Shown: piece after piece, positions 34,623-45,400 of the stretch
Position numbering within the stretch: the first letter of the stretch is position 1
Layout: each line of letters opens with the position of its first letter
Assembly: GCA_019084245.1 (NCBI GenBank)
Contig: JAHRFE010000028.1
Span: 248,001-312,000 of the forward strand
DNA length: 64,000 nt
Direction: 5' to 3'
From: Hoeflea sp.
GTDB lineage: Bacteria > Pseudomonadota > Alphaproteobacteria > Rhizobiales > Rhizobiaceae
Notes under the pieces: model-generated
What the model saw: only the letters and a program-made list of their open reading frames with translations
Database searches by the model: none
What the model was told of the DNA's origin: nothing
Program-made: the position numbers and the translations under genes

Positions 34623-34765
34623 CTTGGCTGGAGGTATCCTGTTGGCGGGGCACATGTGAGACGGCCCGCCTGCGGAACGGCAAGCTGAGCCACAAGGAAC
34701 AACAATGGGGATCTAGCAGCCTGAGGCGCCTTGCCGCAAGTCAAAGCGAGCCAAACGGGCAAGGG

Positions 34766-35584
34766 TCAGGCGGCGCGGGTGGCCTTGCTGTCGATGCAGA
34801 CCAGATTGCGGCCGTTGTGCTTAGCGTCATAGAGCCTGCTGTCGGCCGCCCGCATGATGTCCTTGGTGCGCGACTGTGGCCCGAAGGCAGCCCCGCCGAT
34901 GCTGACGGTCACCTTCAACTGCGCGCCGTCCGCCGTGGTGATGGTCATTTTCTGGACATTGACGCGGACACGTTCTGCGATGACGCGCGCGTCTTCAGAA
35001 CTTGCGCCGCCAAGGATGATGGCAAACTCCTCGCCGCCGATCCGCGCGCTGAAATCAACGGTCCGTATAGATCCGGAGATGGCGTCTGCTACCGCCAGAA
35101 GAGCGCGATCTCCGGCATCATGGCCGTGGTCATCGTTGATCTGCTTGAACCTGTCGGCGTCGATCATCAGCAGATAGCCTCGGCCGGAGGATTCGATAAT
35201 GGCGGACAGGTGCTCAAGAAACGCATCACGGTTGGCAAGGCCGGTCATGCCGTCATGGTTTGCCCTGTGCTCGAGGTTCTTGTGGGCTGCCTTGAGTTCG
35301 GCATGAATCGCAAACAGGTCCTTGTGTGCTTCATGGAGCGCATTGTGCGCCGCCTCGAGTTCCAGGGTCTGCCTGTAGAACACGAAGGTTGCCGGCGGAG
35401 TGACCAGAAGCGGGCAAAAGGCTGCGATCGCAAGCGCCAGCTGCATCCCGCCGGCGCCTGCCCCGATCAGATACATGATTGAGGCTGTGACCAGCAGGGA
35501 AAGAACGACCGATCCCGCCGTAAACAACGCTATCTTCTTGATCATCATACGAAAAATGGACGGCTGTGAGCCGGTAATGTGCAT
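34766..35584 (-). CDS. Diguanylate cyclase (GGDEF domain)
   Basis: A 272-residue membrane protein. Two helices (IALFTAGSVVLSLLVTASIMYLIGA and LALAIAAFCPLLVTPPATFVFY) are followed by a coiled-coil linker and a GGDEF domain with NHDGMTGLANRDAFLEHL, MIDADRFKQINDDHGHDAGD and the catalytic RIGGEEFAIIL. It makes cyclic di-GMP from GTP. The RxxD inhibitory site is not evident just before GGEEF (SARIGGEEF). It stands alone, with the EamA gene downstream and a divergent phosphatase gene upstream. Confidence 0.93.
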   Translation of the reverse strand: MHITGSQPSIFRMMIKKIALFTAGSVVLSLLVTASIMYLIGAGAGGMQLALAIAAFCPLLVTPPATFVFYRQTLELEAAHNALHEAHKDLFAIHAELKAAHKNLEHRANHDGMTGLANRDAFLEHLSAIIESSGRGYLLMIDADRFKQINDDHGHDAGDRALLAVADAISGSIRTVDFSARIGGEEFAIILGGASSEDARVIAERVRVNVQKMTITTADGAQLKVTVSIGGAAFGPQSRTKDIMRAADSRLYDAKHNGRNLVCIDSKATRAA

Positions 35585-35735
35585 GGGGTGCGCATCCTGA
35601 TGGTCTGATCCGCGCTCAATCGCAGGATAGTTTTGACAGCGGGTATACAGAGTAGGTAAATCGCACGTTTACAATTGACGGCGATGTTCCATGTTGGACC
35701 ATACCGACAGATTGCCAGACAGGATTGAGGCTCGC

Positions 35736-36443
35736 ATGACCCAGAAATCGGCCCTGCCCGATGCCGCCGACTTCGCCCATGTGCACGAATGGGTGTTCGA
35801 TCTCGACAACACGCTCTACCCGCGCCACACCGACCTGTTCTCGCAGATCGACAAGAAGATGACGGCCTATGTCCGGGAGCTCCTGGACCTTGATCACGAC
35901 GCCGCGCGCGGTCTGCAGAAGAAATACTACCGGGAGCACGGCACCACGCTGCAGGGCCTGATGCTGCATCACGGGATTGATCCCAACGACTTTCTCGAGA
36001 AAGTCCATGACATCGATTATTCCTGGGTGAAGCCCGATCCGGCGCTGGGTGCGGCGATCAAGGCGTTGCCGGGGCGCAAGTTCATCTTCACCAATGGCGA
36101 TACGCCGCATGCGGAGCGGACGGCGCGGGCGCTCGGGATCCTCGACCATTTCGACGAGATTTTCGACATCATCGCCGCCGACCTCAATCCCAAGCCGGCG
36201 CCCCAGACCTATGACCGGTTCCTGGCCCGGCATGGCGTCCACAAGGACAAGGCCGCAATGTTCGAGGATCTGCCGCGGAACCTGGTTGCGCCGCATGCGC
36301 TGGGGATGCGGACAGTGCTGATCGTGCCCAACAATCTCGACGAGGTGCTCGACGAGGTCTGGGAGCACGAGGGCAAGGACGGCGACCATATCGATCACAT
36401 CACCGATGATCTGGCGGCCTTCTTGACCGCCCTGGCGGCATGA
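35736..36443 (+). CDS. HAD-family pyrimidine 5'-nucleotidase
   Basis: A 235-residue HAD hydrolase of the yeast Sdt1-like branch. Motif I is WVFDLDNTLYPRH, motif II is KFIFTNGDTPHAER, and motifs III/IV are NPKPAPQTYDRFL and AAMFEDLPRNLV. It probably dephosphorylates pyrimidine nucleotides, a housecleaning role. I chose the ATG at 35736 after TTGAGG. In Rhizobiales this gene is usually next to dapD, as it nearly is here. Confidence 0.9.
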   Translation: MTQKSALPDAADFAHVHEWVFDLDNTLYPRHTDLFSQIDKKMTAYVRELLDLDHDAARGLQKKYYREHGTTLQGLMLHHGIDPNDFLEKVHDIDYSWVKPDPALGAAIKALPGRKFIFTNGDTPHAERTARALGILDHFDEIFDIIAADLNPKPAPQTYDRFLARHGVHKDKAAMFEDLPRNLVAPHALGMRTVLIVPNNLDEVLDEVWEHEGKDGDHIDHITDDLAAFLTALAA

Positions 36444-36581
36444 GCACTGCGGCGGGCTTGCGGCGCGCGTCAAACCTTTCCAAGATTTAATCTACATTAC
36501 AGGGCTTTAAGTGGTGATTGGAGGTGGAAGCCTCCACATTGAGGAGGCAGAACACATCAGCCCCACTCAAGGATCACAGTC

Positions 36582-37196
36582 ATGAAAAAGACACTTCTCA
36601 CCGCACTGGCAGCCGCCCTGATCGCCTCCGTCGCAGCCCCGGCCATGGCCTCACAGCGGGGCGACGGACCTCGTCAAGGCCCCCGCATCGAACGCATGAT
36701 GGAACGGTTTGACGCCGACAGCGACGGCGCTGTCACGCTTGAAGAAATCTCGGCGCAACGTCTTTCCATGTTCGAGAGCGTGGACGCTGACAACTCAGGC
36801 TCGCTCAGCAAGGAAGAATTCGCCATGCTGGCCGACATTCAGAAGCAGCAGCGCGACCAGAACCGTGAAGAGCGCCGTGCCGAGCGTAGCGGCATGATGG
36901 GCAAGCATGGCGACCGTGGCGGCCGCATGGGCATGCAAGGCGACCGCGATGGCCGCATGGCAGGCAAGCATGACGGCAAGGGACGCGGCGAAGGCCGTGG
37001 ACAGGGTCCGAGAGACGCCCGGGGCGACAATCGTGGTGGACTGCGGATGGAACGCCTGGACACCGACAAGAACGGCGAAATCAGCCTTGAGGAATTCGCC
37101 GCGATGGACGCCAAGATGTTCGAGCGCTTCGACCGCAATGGCGACGGCAAGATCGACATCACCGATTTCTACCGCGAACGTGCCGACAAAAACTGA
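36582..37196 (+). CDS. Secreted EF-hand protein
   Basis: A 204-residue exported protein. A signal peptide (MKKTLLTALAAALIASVAAPAMA) precedes two EF-hand loops, DADSDGAVTLEE and DADNSGSLSKEE, a basic Gly/Arg/Met/His-rich linker of about 60 residues with KHGDRGGRMGMQGDRDGRM repeats, and two more loops, DTDKNGEISLEE and DRNGDGKIDITD. All four loops keep the Ca-binding positions 1, 3, 5 and 12. It likely binds calcium in the periplasm. A strong terminator follows. Confidence 0.93.
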   Translation: MKKTLLTALAAALIASVAAPAMASQRGDGPRQGPRIERMMERFDADSDGAVTLEEISAQRLSMFESVDADNSGSLSKEEFAMLADIQKQQRDQNREERRAERSGMMGKHGDRGGRMGMQGDRDGRMAGKHDGKGRGEGRGQGPRDARGDNRGGLRMERLDTDKNGEISLEEFAAMDAKMFERFDRNGDGKIDITDFYRERADKN

Positions 37197-37221
37197 TCCG
37201 ACGGGATCATCCTAACAACAG

Positions 37222-37254
37222 AGCCAGGCCGGAGGATGCTCCGGCCTGGCTTTT
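37222..37254 (+). terminator. Rho-independent terminator of the EF-hand gene
   Basis: AGCCAGGCCGG, eight bases, CCGGCCTGGCT form a perfect 11-bp stem followed by TTT. It lies 26 bp past the EF-hand stop and touches the stop codon of the convergent LOG-family gene. Confidence 0.88.
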
Positions 37255-38109
37255 CTATTCCACGGATGCGATGCCGTAGTGATCCTCGATGATCGACCAG
37301 GCCTCCCGGGCGGTGTCGACAAACTGGATCAGATCGAGGTCGCCGGGCGAGATGGTGCCGAAATCCGCCAAAGCCTGGAAATCGATGATCGAGTTCCAGA
37401 ACTCCGATCCGAACAGGATCAGCGGCACATGCTCCATGCGGCCGGTCTGGATCAGCGTCAGCGATTCGAACAGCTCGTCCATGGTGCCGAAACCGCCGGG
37501 AAAGATGGTGATCGCCCTTGCGCGCATCAGGAAGTGCATCTTGCGGATGGCGAAATAGTGGAAATTCAGGCTGAGTTCCGGCGTCACATATTCATTGGGT
37601 GCCTGTTCATGCGGCAGCACCACATTGAGGCCGATCGAGGCCGCGCCGACATCGTGGGCCCCGCGGTTTCCTGCCTCCATCACGCCCGGCCCGCCGCCCG
37701 TGACAATGACGAATTCCTTGCCATCCATGGCCAGCGAATGGGATGAGCACAGCCGAGCGAAGGCGCGGGCTTCCTCGTAATACTTGGCGGCCGCAGTCAG
37801 GTTCTTCGCCTGGGTCTCGTTCTTGGCGGCCCAGGGCGCCTTGCCCGGCTCGGGAATCCTGGCGCCGCCGAACATAACCACGGTGGAGCGGATGCCGGCC
37901 TCGGCGAGGACCAGTTCCGGCTTGAGCAGCTCAAGTTGCAGCCGCACCGGGCGCAGTTCCTCGCGCCATAGGAATTCCTGGTCGGCATAGGCCAGCCGGT
38001 AGGAGGCAGACGTGCTCTGCGGCGTCTTGGGCTGGCGGTCGGCGCGCAGCTTGTCCTGTTTGCTGTCGGCGAGCGGATCCCAGACTTGGTTGGTTCGTTT
38101 GGCATTCAT
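37255..38109 (-). CDS. LOG-family protein (TIGR00730; cytokinin riboside monophosphate phosphoribohydrolase family)
   Basis: A 284-residue Rossmann-fold protein. The motifs GGGPGVMEAGNRGA and PGGFGTMDELFE are the two substrate-binding signatures of the LOG/lysine-decarboxylase-like family, with the MHFLMRARA segment between. Enzymes of this type cleave ribose-5-phosphate from purine nucleoside monophosphates. The N-terminal 50 residues are an extension common in the long proteobacterial form. It is convergent with the EF-hand gene and divergent from dapD. Confidence 0.9.
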   Translation of the reverse strand: MNAKRTNQVWDPLADSKQDKLRADRQPKTPQSTSASYRLAYADQEFLWREELRPVRLQLELLKPELVLAEAGIRSTVVMFGGARIPEPGKAPWAAKNETQAKNLTAAAKYYEEARAFARLCSSHSLAMDGKEFVIVTGGGPGVMEAGNRGAHDVGAASIGLNVVLPHEQAPNEYVTPELSLNFHYFAIRKMHFLMRARAITIFPGGFGTMDELFESLTLIQTGRMEHVPLILFGSEFWNSIIDFQALADFGTISPGDLDLIQFVDTAREAWSIIEDHYGIASVE

Positions 38110-38257
38110 GGTCTAGGTCCCGTTTTGGTATTGGCGAGCCTGAGCGGAATTGACCCCACGCCCCGCCTCGCTTAGGAGAAGTGCAACGACGCTGGCAGGC
38201 CGGTCCCCGACGCCCATGTCCGCCAGACTAGAGGTTGAACCTTAAGGAATAGCCACG

Positions 38258-39112
<855 letters not shown>

Positions 39113-39119
39113 TCGCGCC

Positions 39120-39500
39120 ATGGCGCCACGCCCCGGCTCCGGAATGCGCTGGCTTCTGTTCGGCGTGTCCGGCCGGCTGTCGCGCAGGACCTATGCCTGG
39201 GCGCTCCTGTTCTGGGCGCTCGTGCTGGCAATCCCGGTTTCGGCCGCCGTGCGCGCCGCCCCCGAGAGCTCGGCGCTGGCCATGGCCGGCTTCGGCTTCA
39301 TTCTCGCTTTCCTGCCGGCTGCGTGGTCGATCGCGGTGCTGAGCATCAAGCGGCTGCATGACGCGGGCCTGCCCGGCATCCTGGTCGGCGTTCTGATCAT
39401 CCCGGCCGCGTCGGGCTTCATGCTGCTGATCATGATGGTCTGGCCATCGGTCAAGGGACCCAACCGTCACGGCCCGGCGCCGGACCAGGCGGGGTATTGA
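39120..39500 (+). CDS. DUF805 membrane protein
   Basis: A 126-residue inner-membrane protein with the DUF805 pattern: FGVSGRLSRRTYAWALLFW, three to four helices, IKRLHDAGLPG and the end PSVKGPNRHGP. The function is unknown. It lies 8 bp after dapD and 62 bp before dapE in the same direction; this placement recurs in Rhizobiales, but a link to lysine synthesis is not shown. Confidence 0.9.
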   Translation: MAPRPGSGMRWLLFGVSGRLSRRTYAWALLFWALVLAIPVSAAVRAAPESSALAMAGFGFILAFLPAAWSIAVLSIKRLHDAGLPGILVGVLIIPAASGFMLLIMMVWPSVKGPNRHGPAPDQAGY

Positions 39501-39561
39501 GCGGAGGTTTTCAACCTCCTGCACAGTCGACAGCCCCGGGGCAATCGTCTAATCACGAAGC

Positions 39562-40770
39562 ATGACCCTCACCGATCCCGCCCAGACCCTTGCCGCCCTC
39601 ATCCGCTGTCCGTCCGTCACGCCCGAGGACGGCGGCGCGCTTTCGACGCTTGGCCAGATGCTCGGCGAACTCGGCTTTCACAATGACCGGGTGACATTTT
39701 CCGATGAGGCCACGCCGGACGTGGACAATCTTTATGCGCGGCTCGGATCCGACGGCCCGCACCTGATGTTTGCCGGCCATACCGATGTGGTGCCGGTGGG
39801 CGATGCGGAGGCCTGGAGCCGCGATCCGTTCGCGGCCGATATCGTCGATGGCGTCATGTATGGCCGCGGCGCGGTCGACATGAAGGGCGGCATTGCCTGT
39901 TTCGTCTCGGCGCTCGCACGCCTGATCGCGCGGCGCGGCGCGCCCCGGGGTTCGGTGTCGCTGCTGATCACCGGCGACGAGGAAGGCCCGTCGATCAACG
40001 GAACCGAAAAACTGCTGGCCTATGCCGCCCGGAAGGGCGAGCGCTGGGATGCGGCGGTGGTGGGCGAACCCACCAATCCGGAGCAGATGGGCGACATGAT
40101 CAAGATCGGCCGGCGCGGGTCGCTGTCGGGCATTCTGACGGTCGAGGGCGTCCAGGGCCATGCGGCCTATCCGCATCTGGCCGACAATCCGCTGCGCGGG
40201 CTGGTGACGCTGATGGACGGCCTGCTGGATCCGCCGCTTGATGCCGGCAATGACCGGTTTCCGCCGACCAATCTGGAATTCACCAGCATCGATACCGGCA
40301 ACAAGGCGACCAATGTCATCCCGGCGCGCACCACGGCGAAGTTCAACATCCGCTTCAACGACATCTGGACCGCTGACAGCCTCACTGATGAACTGCGCGC
40401 GCGGCTTGAGCGGGCCGCCCGGCAGACGCGGTTGCGCCCGGGACGCGAGCCGGTGCGCTATCAGCTCGATCTCGACCCCCGGAGCTCACCGTCGTTCCTG
40501 ACCCGCGACGACGCGCTGATCGAAACACTGTCCGCCGCGGTCCACGAAGCCACGGGGCGGACGCCAGTTCTGTCGACCACCGGCGGCACCTCGGACGCCC
40601 GCTTCATCAAGGATTATTGCCCGGTGGTCGAATTCGGCCTGGTCGGGCAGACCATGCACATGGTCGACGAGCGCGTTGCGCTGTCCGATCTCGAAAGCCT
40701 CACCGGAATTTACGAGCTGTTCCTGGAACGCTGGTTCGACAATCAGTCTTCAAGCGCCGGGGCGCGCTGA
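39562..40770 (+). CDS. dapE: Succinyl-diaminopimelate desuccinylase
   Basis: A 402-residue M20-family metallopeptidase. The first zinc motif is FAGHTDVVPVGD, the second YGRGAVDMKGGIACF, the catalytic Glu lies in LITGDEEGPSINGT, and the dimerisation domain has GVQGHAAYPHLADNPL; the last ligand is His in GQTMHMVDERV. It removes succinate from N-succinyl-LL-diaminopimelate. It belongs with dapD upstream. Confidence 0.97.
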   Translation: MTLTDPAQTLAALIRCPSVTPEDGGALSTLGQMLGELGFHNDRVTFSDEATPDVDNLYARLGSDGPHLMFAGHTDVVPVGDAEAWSRDPFAADIVDGVMYGRGAVDMKGGIACFVSALARLIARRGAPRGSVSLLITGDEEGPSINGTEKLLAYAARKGERWDAAVVGEPTNPEQMGDMIKIGRRGSLSGILTVEGVQGHAAYPHLADNPLRGLVTLMDGLLDPPLDAGNDRFPPTNLEFTSIDTGNKATNVIPARTTAKFNIRFNDIWTADSLTDELRARLERAARQTRLRPGREPVRYQLDLDPRSSPSFLTRDDALIETLSAAVHEATGRTPVLSTTGGTSDARFIKDYCPVVEFGLVGQTMHMVDERVALSDLESLTGIYELFLERWFDNQSSSAGAR

Positions 40771-40772
40771 TC

Positions 40773-41378
40773 TTGGCGGGCGATCTCGTCCCGTCGAAGC
40801 AGGAGGCCGGTCGTTCGCTGGCTGGGCTGTTCTATCTGATCCTGAAACGGCCGGACGGAATGCAACTCTTCGATGCCTCGCCAGACGGATTCTGGCGGTC
40901 CTTCGGGGTCTTTGCCTGGGCCTGGCCGGTGCAGTGCTTCCTGTGGACCGGCATGTGGCGTGCGCTGCCCGAAACCCGGCCTGAATCGGCGGGGGACGTG
41001 GCCCGGTTCTTTTTTGTCTCAACGAGCTTTGACGTGGCCGCCTGGGTGGCGCCGGCGGTGCTGCTGTTTGCCGTCACCCAGCTCTTCGGGCTTTCAGGCA
41101 AATTTTCGCAGCTCGTGGTGGTCAACAACTGGTTCGGCCTGCTGGCGGCCTATATCGCGTTCTTTCCCGCCGCGCTCCGCTATCTGGCGCCCGTCTCCCA
41201 GACCGCCAATGCCTTCATTTCGGTGTTCATCTACATGGTGGTCATCTGGCTCTATTACCGGGTCATCCGGACCTGCCTCGGCGGCGACATGATGATCCCG
41301 ATCTTCATCACCCTGACGATGGTGATGACGGGCCTCACCATTTCGGAAATGGCCTTCACCGCGCTCAGCGGCGATTGA
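40773..41378 (+). CDS. Conserved membrane protein of unknown function (dapE neighbour)
   Basis: About 201 residues from a TTG at 40773, 2 bp after the dapE stop; the open frame continues upstream inside dapE, so the start is uncertain. It shows four or five helices, such as WVAPAVLLFAVTQLFGL, FGLLAAYIAFFPAALRYL, FISVFIYMVVIWLYYRVI and MIPIFITLTMVMTGLTI. I recognise no named domain. Such a gene follows dapE in many rhizobial genomes. A role at the membrane is all that can be said. Confidence 0.75.
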   Translation: MAGDLVPSKQEAGRSLAGLFYLILKRPDGMQLFDASPDGFWRSFGVFAWAWPVQCFLWTGMWRALPETRPESAGDVARFFFVSTSFDVAAWVAPAVLLFAVTQLFGLSGKFSQLVVVNNWFGLLAAYIAFFPAALRYLAPVSQTANAFISVFIYMVVIWLYYRVIRTCLGGDMMIPIFITLTMVMTGLTISEMAFTALSGD

Positions 41379-41451
41379 GCCCTGTGAGCAGGCCAAGGCC
41401 GCGCGTCCGGATGAACACGCGGCGTTGAAAACCTGTTTCGAATTCTCGCGA

Positions 41452-41922
41452 TCAGGCCGCGATGTCCTCGGGGCTCGAAAACAGCGCGTCGAGATCAAGG
41501 TAGCAGATCATCTGCTTGTCGTGCGGAATGATCGCCTTGGTGAGCGCGCGCTCGGCGGCCGGCAACACGTCTGGCGCAGGCTGCAGTTCGGCGGTGTTGA
41601 CGGTGATCATGTCGGAGACGTTCTCGACCAGCAGGCCGACCAGCTTTCCGGCAATGTTGGTGACGATGATCGCCGAGCGTTCCGTCGGTTCGATGGGCTT
41701 GAGACCCAGGCGGATCGCCATGTCGATGACAGGGATCACCGAGCCGCGCAGGTTGATCACGCCCAGCACATGCGGCGGCGAATGCGGCAGCGTCGTCGAG
41801 GGCGCCCAGCCGCGGATTTCGCGAACCGACATGATGTTGACGCAGAACACCTGGCTGCCCAGATGAAACGAAATGATCTCGAGAAAGCCCGTATCAGCCA
41901 CGGTCTTCGAATTGTCTTGCAT
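41452..41922 (-). CDS. cheW: CheW-type chemotaxis coupling protein
   Basis: A 156-residue CheW domain. It begins with an SH3-like fold, FLEIISFHLGSQVFCVNIMSVREIRGW, and carries VLGVINLRGSVIPVIDMAIRLG and LVGLLVENVSDMITV, the receptor and CheA contact surfaces. It couples a receptor to the kinase CheA. Its ATG shares a base with the stop of the receptor gene just upstream, so the two are translated together and this copy probably serves that receptor. No other che gene is in the window. Confidence 0.95.
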   Translation of the reverse strand: MQDNSKTVADTGFLEIISFHLGSQVFCVNIMSVREIRGWAPSTTLPHSPPHVLGVINLRGSVIPVIDMAIRLGLKPIEPTERSAIIVTNIAGKLVGLLVENVSDMITVNTAELQPAPDVLPAAERALTKAIIPHDKQMICYLDLDALFSSPEDIAA

Positions 41923-44399
41923 CAAAATTCCTCCCAGTCGTCGTTTGACGCTGCGGTTGCATTGTTGGACTTGCCGGCGCCGAAGGCTTTGGCGACGGAA
42001 CTGATCATGGTGCGGGCGGGTGACTGAACCGGCCGCGACCGGGATGTGGTGGCGCTGACCGGGCTGGCCGGCGCGCTGGCGTGCGTTGGCTCGGATGGTG
42101 TCCGGACCGGCCGGGTGTTGGCTGCCTGGACCGAGACGGCCGCCCTCTGGCTCCCCGACAGCGTGAACTGGCGGACAAGGCCGTCGAGCGACGCCGCGCC
42201 GCCAGACAGACGGTGCGTGACGGCGGTGGTTTCCTCCACCATCGCCGCATTCTGCTGGGTGACCTGATCCATCTGGTTGACCGCCGAGTTGATTTCGCCG
42301 AGCCCGGTGGCCTGTTCCCGGGCCGCGGTCGCGATCGAGTTGATCTGGTCGTTGATGTCGCTGACATGTCGTGCGATCAGGCCGAGTGCTTCGCCTGTCT
42401 CACGCACCAGCGCCACGCCCGACTTGACCTCGTCACCGGACTTGTTGATCAGGCCCTTGATGTCCTTGGCCGCGGTGGCGGAGCGCTGGGCCAGTTCGCG
42501 GACTTCCTGGGCAACCACCGCGAAGCCTTTCCCGGCTTCACCTGCGCGCGCGGCCTCGACACCGGCATTGAGCGCCAGCAGATTGGTCTGGAAGGCGATT
42601 TCATCGATCACATTGATGATCTTGGAGATCTCGACGGAGGCACCCTCGATGCGGCCCATGGCGCTGATCGCCTCAGAGACGACCTTGCTCGAGGTATCCG
42701 TCGACTGCTTGGCCTCGGCCACCTTGGCTGTGGCCTCGTCGGCGCGCTGCGAGGAGCTCTTGACCGTGGCAGTGATCTCGTCGAGCGCGGCGGAGGTCTG
42801 TTCGAGCGACGCCGCCTGCTGCTCGGTGCGCCGCGAGAGGTCATCGGCTGCAGCCCTGAGTTCGCCGGTGTCGCCGGTGATGCCGAGAATGTTCTCGCTG
42901 ACATCGCTGAGCGTGGCATTGAGTTTTTCGACCGAGGCGTTGAAATCGAGCCGCAGCCGGTCGAGGCTTTCCATGAAGGGCGTGTCGAGCCGGACCGACA
43001 GATCGCCTTCCGACAGCCTGTGCAGGCCATCGGCCAGCGCATCCACCGCCTGCTGCATGCGCGCGGCCTCCGCGGTCTTGGCGGCTTCCCGCTCCTGGCG
43101 CTCGCGCTCGGTCATCGAGCGGGTCTTGTCGGCCTCGCGCTCGAGCTCGACCTTCTCGATGGCGGCGTCCCGGAAGACCGAGACAGACCTGACCATTTCC
43201 CCGATCTCGTCCTTGCGGTCCTCGCCCTTGAGTTCGATCGTGGTGTCGCCCTGAGCCAGGCGGCGCATGTTGTCGACAAGCGCCTCGATCGGCTTGGTCA
43301 TCGACCGCGAGAACCAGATGCTCACCGCCATGGCGCCCAGCAGAAGCAGCAGCGAAAGGCCAAGGATCGCATTGCGCATCATCACCATGCTGGCGCCGGC
43401 TTCGCTCTTGTCGATCAGCGCCGCGACCGTCCAACGGGCGCCATCGAAATCAATGCCGGTCATGGCGACGGTTGACGCCATGTCACGGTAGCCCTGAAGG
43501 CTGCCTGTCACCACCGCGCTGTCGACGGCCCGCTGCTGCAGGTCGCTGTCGATCCTGACGGCGAGCATGTCATTGTCAGGCGTGTGGATCGAATCGCTGA
43601 TCAGGTAGCCCTCGGCATTGAGCAGAACGGTTTCGCCGGTCTCGCCGAGGCCGGCCACGTTGGACATGATCTCGGCGATCTTGCCGCTCGGCAGGCGAAT
43701 GATGATGACACCGACAATGCCCATGTCCGAAGCAATGGCATGGCCCATGAACGCGGCCGGCTGGCCATCGACCACCGGATAGGCCGCATAGTCTGCAAAC
43801 ACCGTCCTGCTGGTCTCGTTGGGCCCGACAATGCCTTCGAAAACCCGGCCGATGCCGGTGTCCTTGAGGGCATCGGACCTGAGATTGCTGGCGTAGTCAT
43901 CGAACTTGTTGACCGAGTAGATGACGTTGCCATTCATGTCGACCAGGAAGAAATCCTCCCAGCCGCGGCTCTCGGTCATCTCGCGCAGTTGAACGTGATA
44001 GCGCTCATGGGTCTGGTCATAGGAACTGATCTTTGCCGCATCGGGCTTCTGCGCCGTGTCGTAGTTCTGGCGCTGGCCCTGCGGGAACGGATTTTCGGTG
44101 ATGTAGCGTCGCTTCAGCTCAGGCATGACGTCGGCGCCGAGAAAGCCCCAGTCATACTTGAAGCCTTCAAGGGCAATGCGCATCAGATTGTTCTGCGACG
44201 TCGCCGTCAGGTCCTGCTGCAGATTTGCCAGAAAGGTCTCGAGCTGATTGCGCCGACCGTCAACGACGGCTTCCAGCTTCTCGACGATCTTCTGATTGAC
44301 CGCACTGGACCCGATCTGAAGGCTGACGATGCTGGAAACGCCGATTGAGACAATCGTCAGCAACGCGGCGGCCAGAGGCAGTTTGCGCGAGATGAGCAT
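41922..44399 (-). CDS. Methyl-accepting chemotaxis protein with C-terminal pentapeptide
   Basis: An 825-residue receptor. TM1 ([21 protein letters not shown]) is followed by a large periplasmic sensor of the Cache type (about 30-335, with [13 protein letters not shown] and [23 protein letters not shown]), TM2 ([20 protein letters not shown]), HAMP ([25 protein letters not shown]), a second HAMP-like segment, and a signalling domain whose hairpin tip is [39 protein letters not shown]. The last residues DDWEEF form the CheR/CheB tether. It senses an unknown small ligand. Confidence 0.95.
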   Translation of the reverse strand: MLISRKLPLAAALLTIVSIGVSSIVSLQIGSSAVNQKIVEKLEAVVDGRRNQLETFLANLQQDLTATSQNNLMRIALEGFKYDWGFLGADVMPELKRRYITENPFPQGQRQNYDTAQKPDAAKISSYDQTHERYHVQLREMTESRGWEDFFLVDMNGNVIYSVNKFDDYASNLRSDALKDTGIGRVFEGIVGPNETSRTVFADYAAYPVVDGQPAAFMGHAIASDMGIVGVIIIRLPSGKIAEIMSNVAGLGETGETVLLNAEGYLISDSIHTPDNDMLAVRIDSDLQQRAVDSAVVTGSLQGYRDMASTVAMTGIDFDGARWTVAALIDKSEAGASMVMMRNAILGLSLLLLLGAMAVSIWFSRSMTKPIEALVDNMRRLAQGDTTIELKGEDRKDEIGEMVRSVSVFRDAAIEKVELEREADKTRSMTERERQEREAAKTAEAARMQQAVDALADGLHRLSEGDLSVRLDTPFMESLDRLRLDFNASVEKLNATLSDVSENILGITGDTGELRAAADDLSRRTEQQAASLEQTSAALDEITATVKSSSQRADEATAKVAEAKQSTDTSSKVVSEAISAMGRIEGASVEISKIINVIDEIAFQTNLLALNAGVEAARAGEAGKGFAVVAQEVRELAQRSATAAKDIKGLINKSGDEVKSGVALVRETGEALGLIARHVSDINDQINSIATAAREQATGLGEINSAVNQMDQVTQQNAAMVEETTAVTHRLSGGAASLDGLVRQFTLSGSQRAAVSVQAANTRPVRTPSEPTHASAPASPVSATTSRSRPVQSPARTMISSVAKAFGAGKSNNATAASNDDWEEF

Positions 44400-44641
44400 G
44401 AGGTATCCCGAAATTAGAGAAACGTCGATCGCATGTCTGGCTCAGAACCAAGACATCCAGCACGGCATCATGCGGCCCACGCACAGGTGGTTACTGGCTT
44501 CATAAGGTGTCGGTTGTTTAGGTTACCTTTTCATTAAAAGTTGATGGTGAATTCTCGTTATCTGCCTGTTTTGGGTGATTTTGCGCCGATACAGGCCTGA
44601 AACGCTCCGGACAGATTCGGGACGCGGCCAGGCCGGGCTGA

Positions 44642-45400
44642 TCATTCTTCCGGATAGTCGACGGACCTGAAATAAAGCCCTTCGGGTGCCGCCACCGGCC
44701 CGCATGCCTTGCGCGAGCGGGCGGCAAGCGCTGCCTCGACATCATCGGCGGACCATTTGCCCTCACCCACCAGCCGCAGGGTTCCGGCAAAGGAGCGGAT
44801 CTGGTTGTGCAGGAAGCTTCGCGCAGTGGCATGGATCTCGATCAGCCCCTCCATGCCGCCCCTTACCACATCCAGCCGGTCAAGGCTGCGCACCGGCGAA
44901 TTGGCCTGGCACTGCACCGAACGGAAGGTGGTGAAATCATGCCGCCCGACCAGGCGCTGCGCCGCCTCATGCATCGCCGCGGCATCAAGCGGCTTGGGCG
45001 ACCAGAGCGCGCGGTTTCTCTCCAGCACCAGCGGCACGGGGCGGCAGATGATCCGGTAGATGTAATGGCGGCGGAGCGCCGAAAACCGGGCGTCGAAACC
45101 ATCCGCGACCCGGCTTGCCGAAAGAATGACAATGCGCTGCCGGGTCATCGCCAGATGCGCGTTGATGGCGCCGCGGACTTTGTCGCAGGACCAGTCCTTG
45201 ACAAGATCGAAATGGGCCACCTGGCCCAGCGCATGAACACCGGCATCGGTGCGTCCGGCACCGTAAACACGCACGGTCTCGCCGCAAAAGCCCAAGATCG
45301 CAGTCTCGATTGCCTGCTGGATCGAGGGCTGGTCCTCCTGGCTCTGCCAGCCGGCATAGTCCGCGCCGTCATACTCGATGTCGAGCCGGTAGCGCGGCAT
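44642..45400 (-). CDS. truA: tRNA pseudouridine(38-40) synthase TruA
   Basis: A 252-residue pseudouridine synthase. It starts [19 protein letters not shown]; the catalytic Asp lies in [19 protein letters not shown], and [21 protein letters not shown] is the family's C-terminal block. It modifies U38-U40 in the anticodon arm of tRNAs. Its ATG shares one base with the fmt stop; the transcription order is def, fmt, truA. The 241 bp up to the chemoreceptor start (44400-44641) hold no gene I can see. Confidence 0.97.
   Translation of the reverse strand: MPRYRLDIEYDGADYAGWQSQEDQPSIQQAIETAILGFCGETVRVYGAGRTDAGVHALGQVAHFDLVKDWSCDKVRGAINAHLAMTRQRIVILSASRVADGFDARFSALRRHYIYRIICRPVPLVLERNRALWSPKPLDAAAMHEAAQRLVGRHDFTTFRSVQCQANSPVRSLDRLDVVRGGMEGLIEIHATARSFLHNQIRSFAGTLRLVGEGKWSADDVEAALAARSRKACGPVAAPEGLYFRSVDYPEE

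Noticed and set aside
42081-43475. A 464-codon plus-strand frame opposite the chemoreceptor gene.
   Set aside because: It mirrors the repetitive coiled-coil coding of the receptor and shows no family motif.
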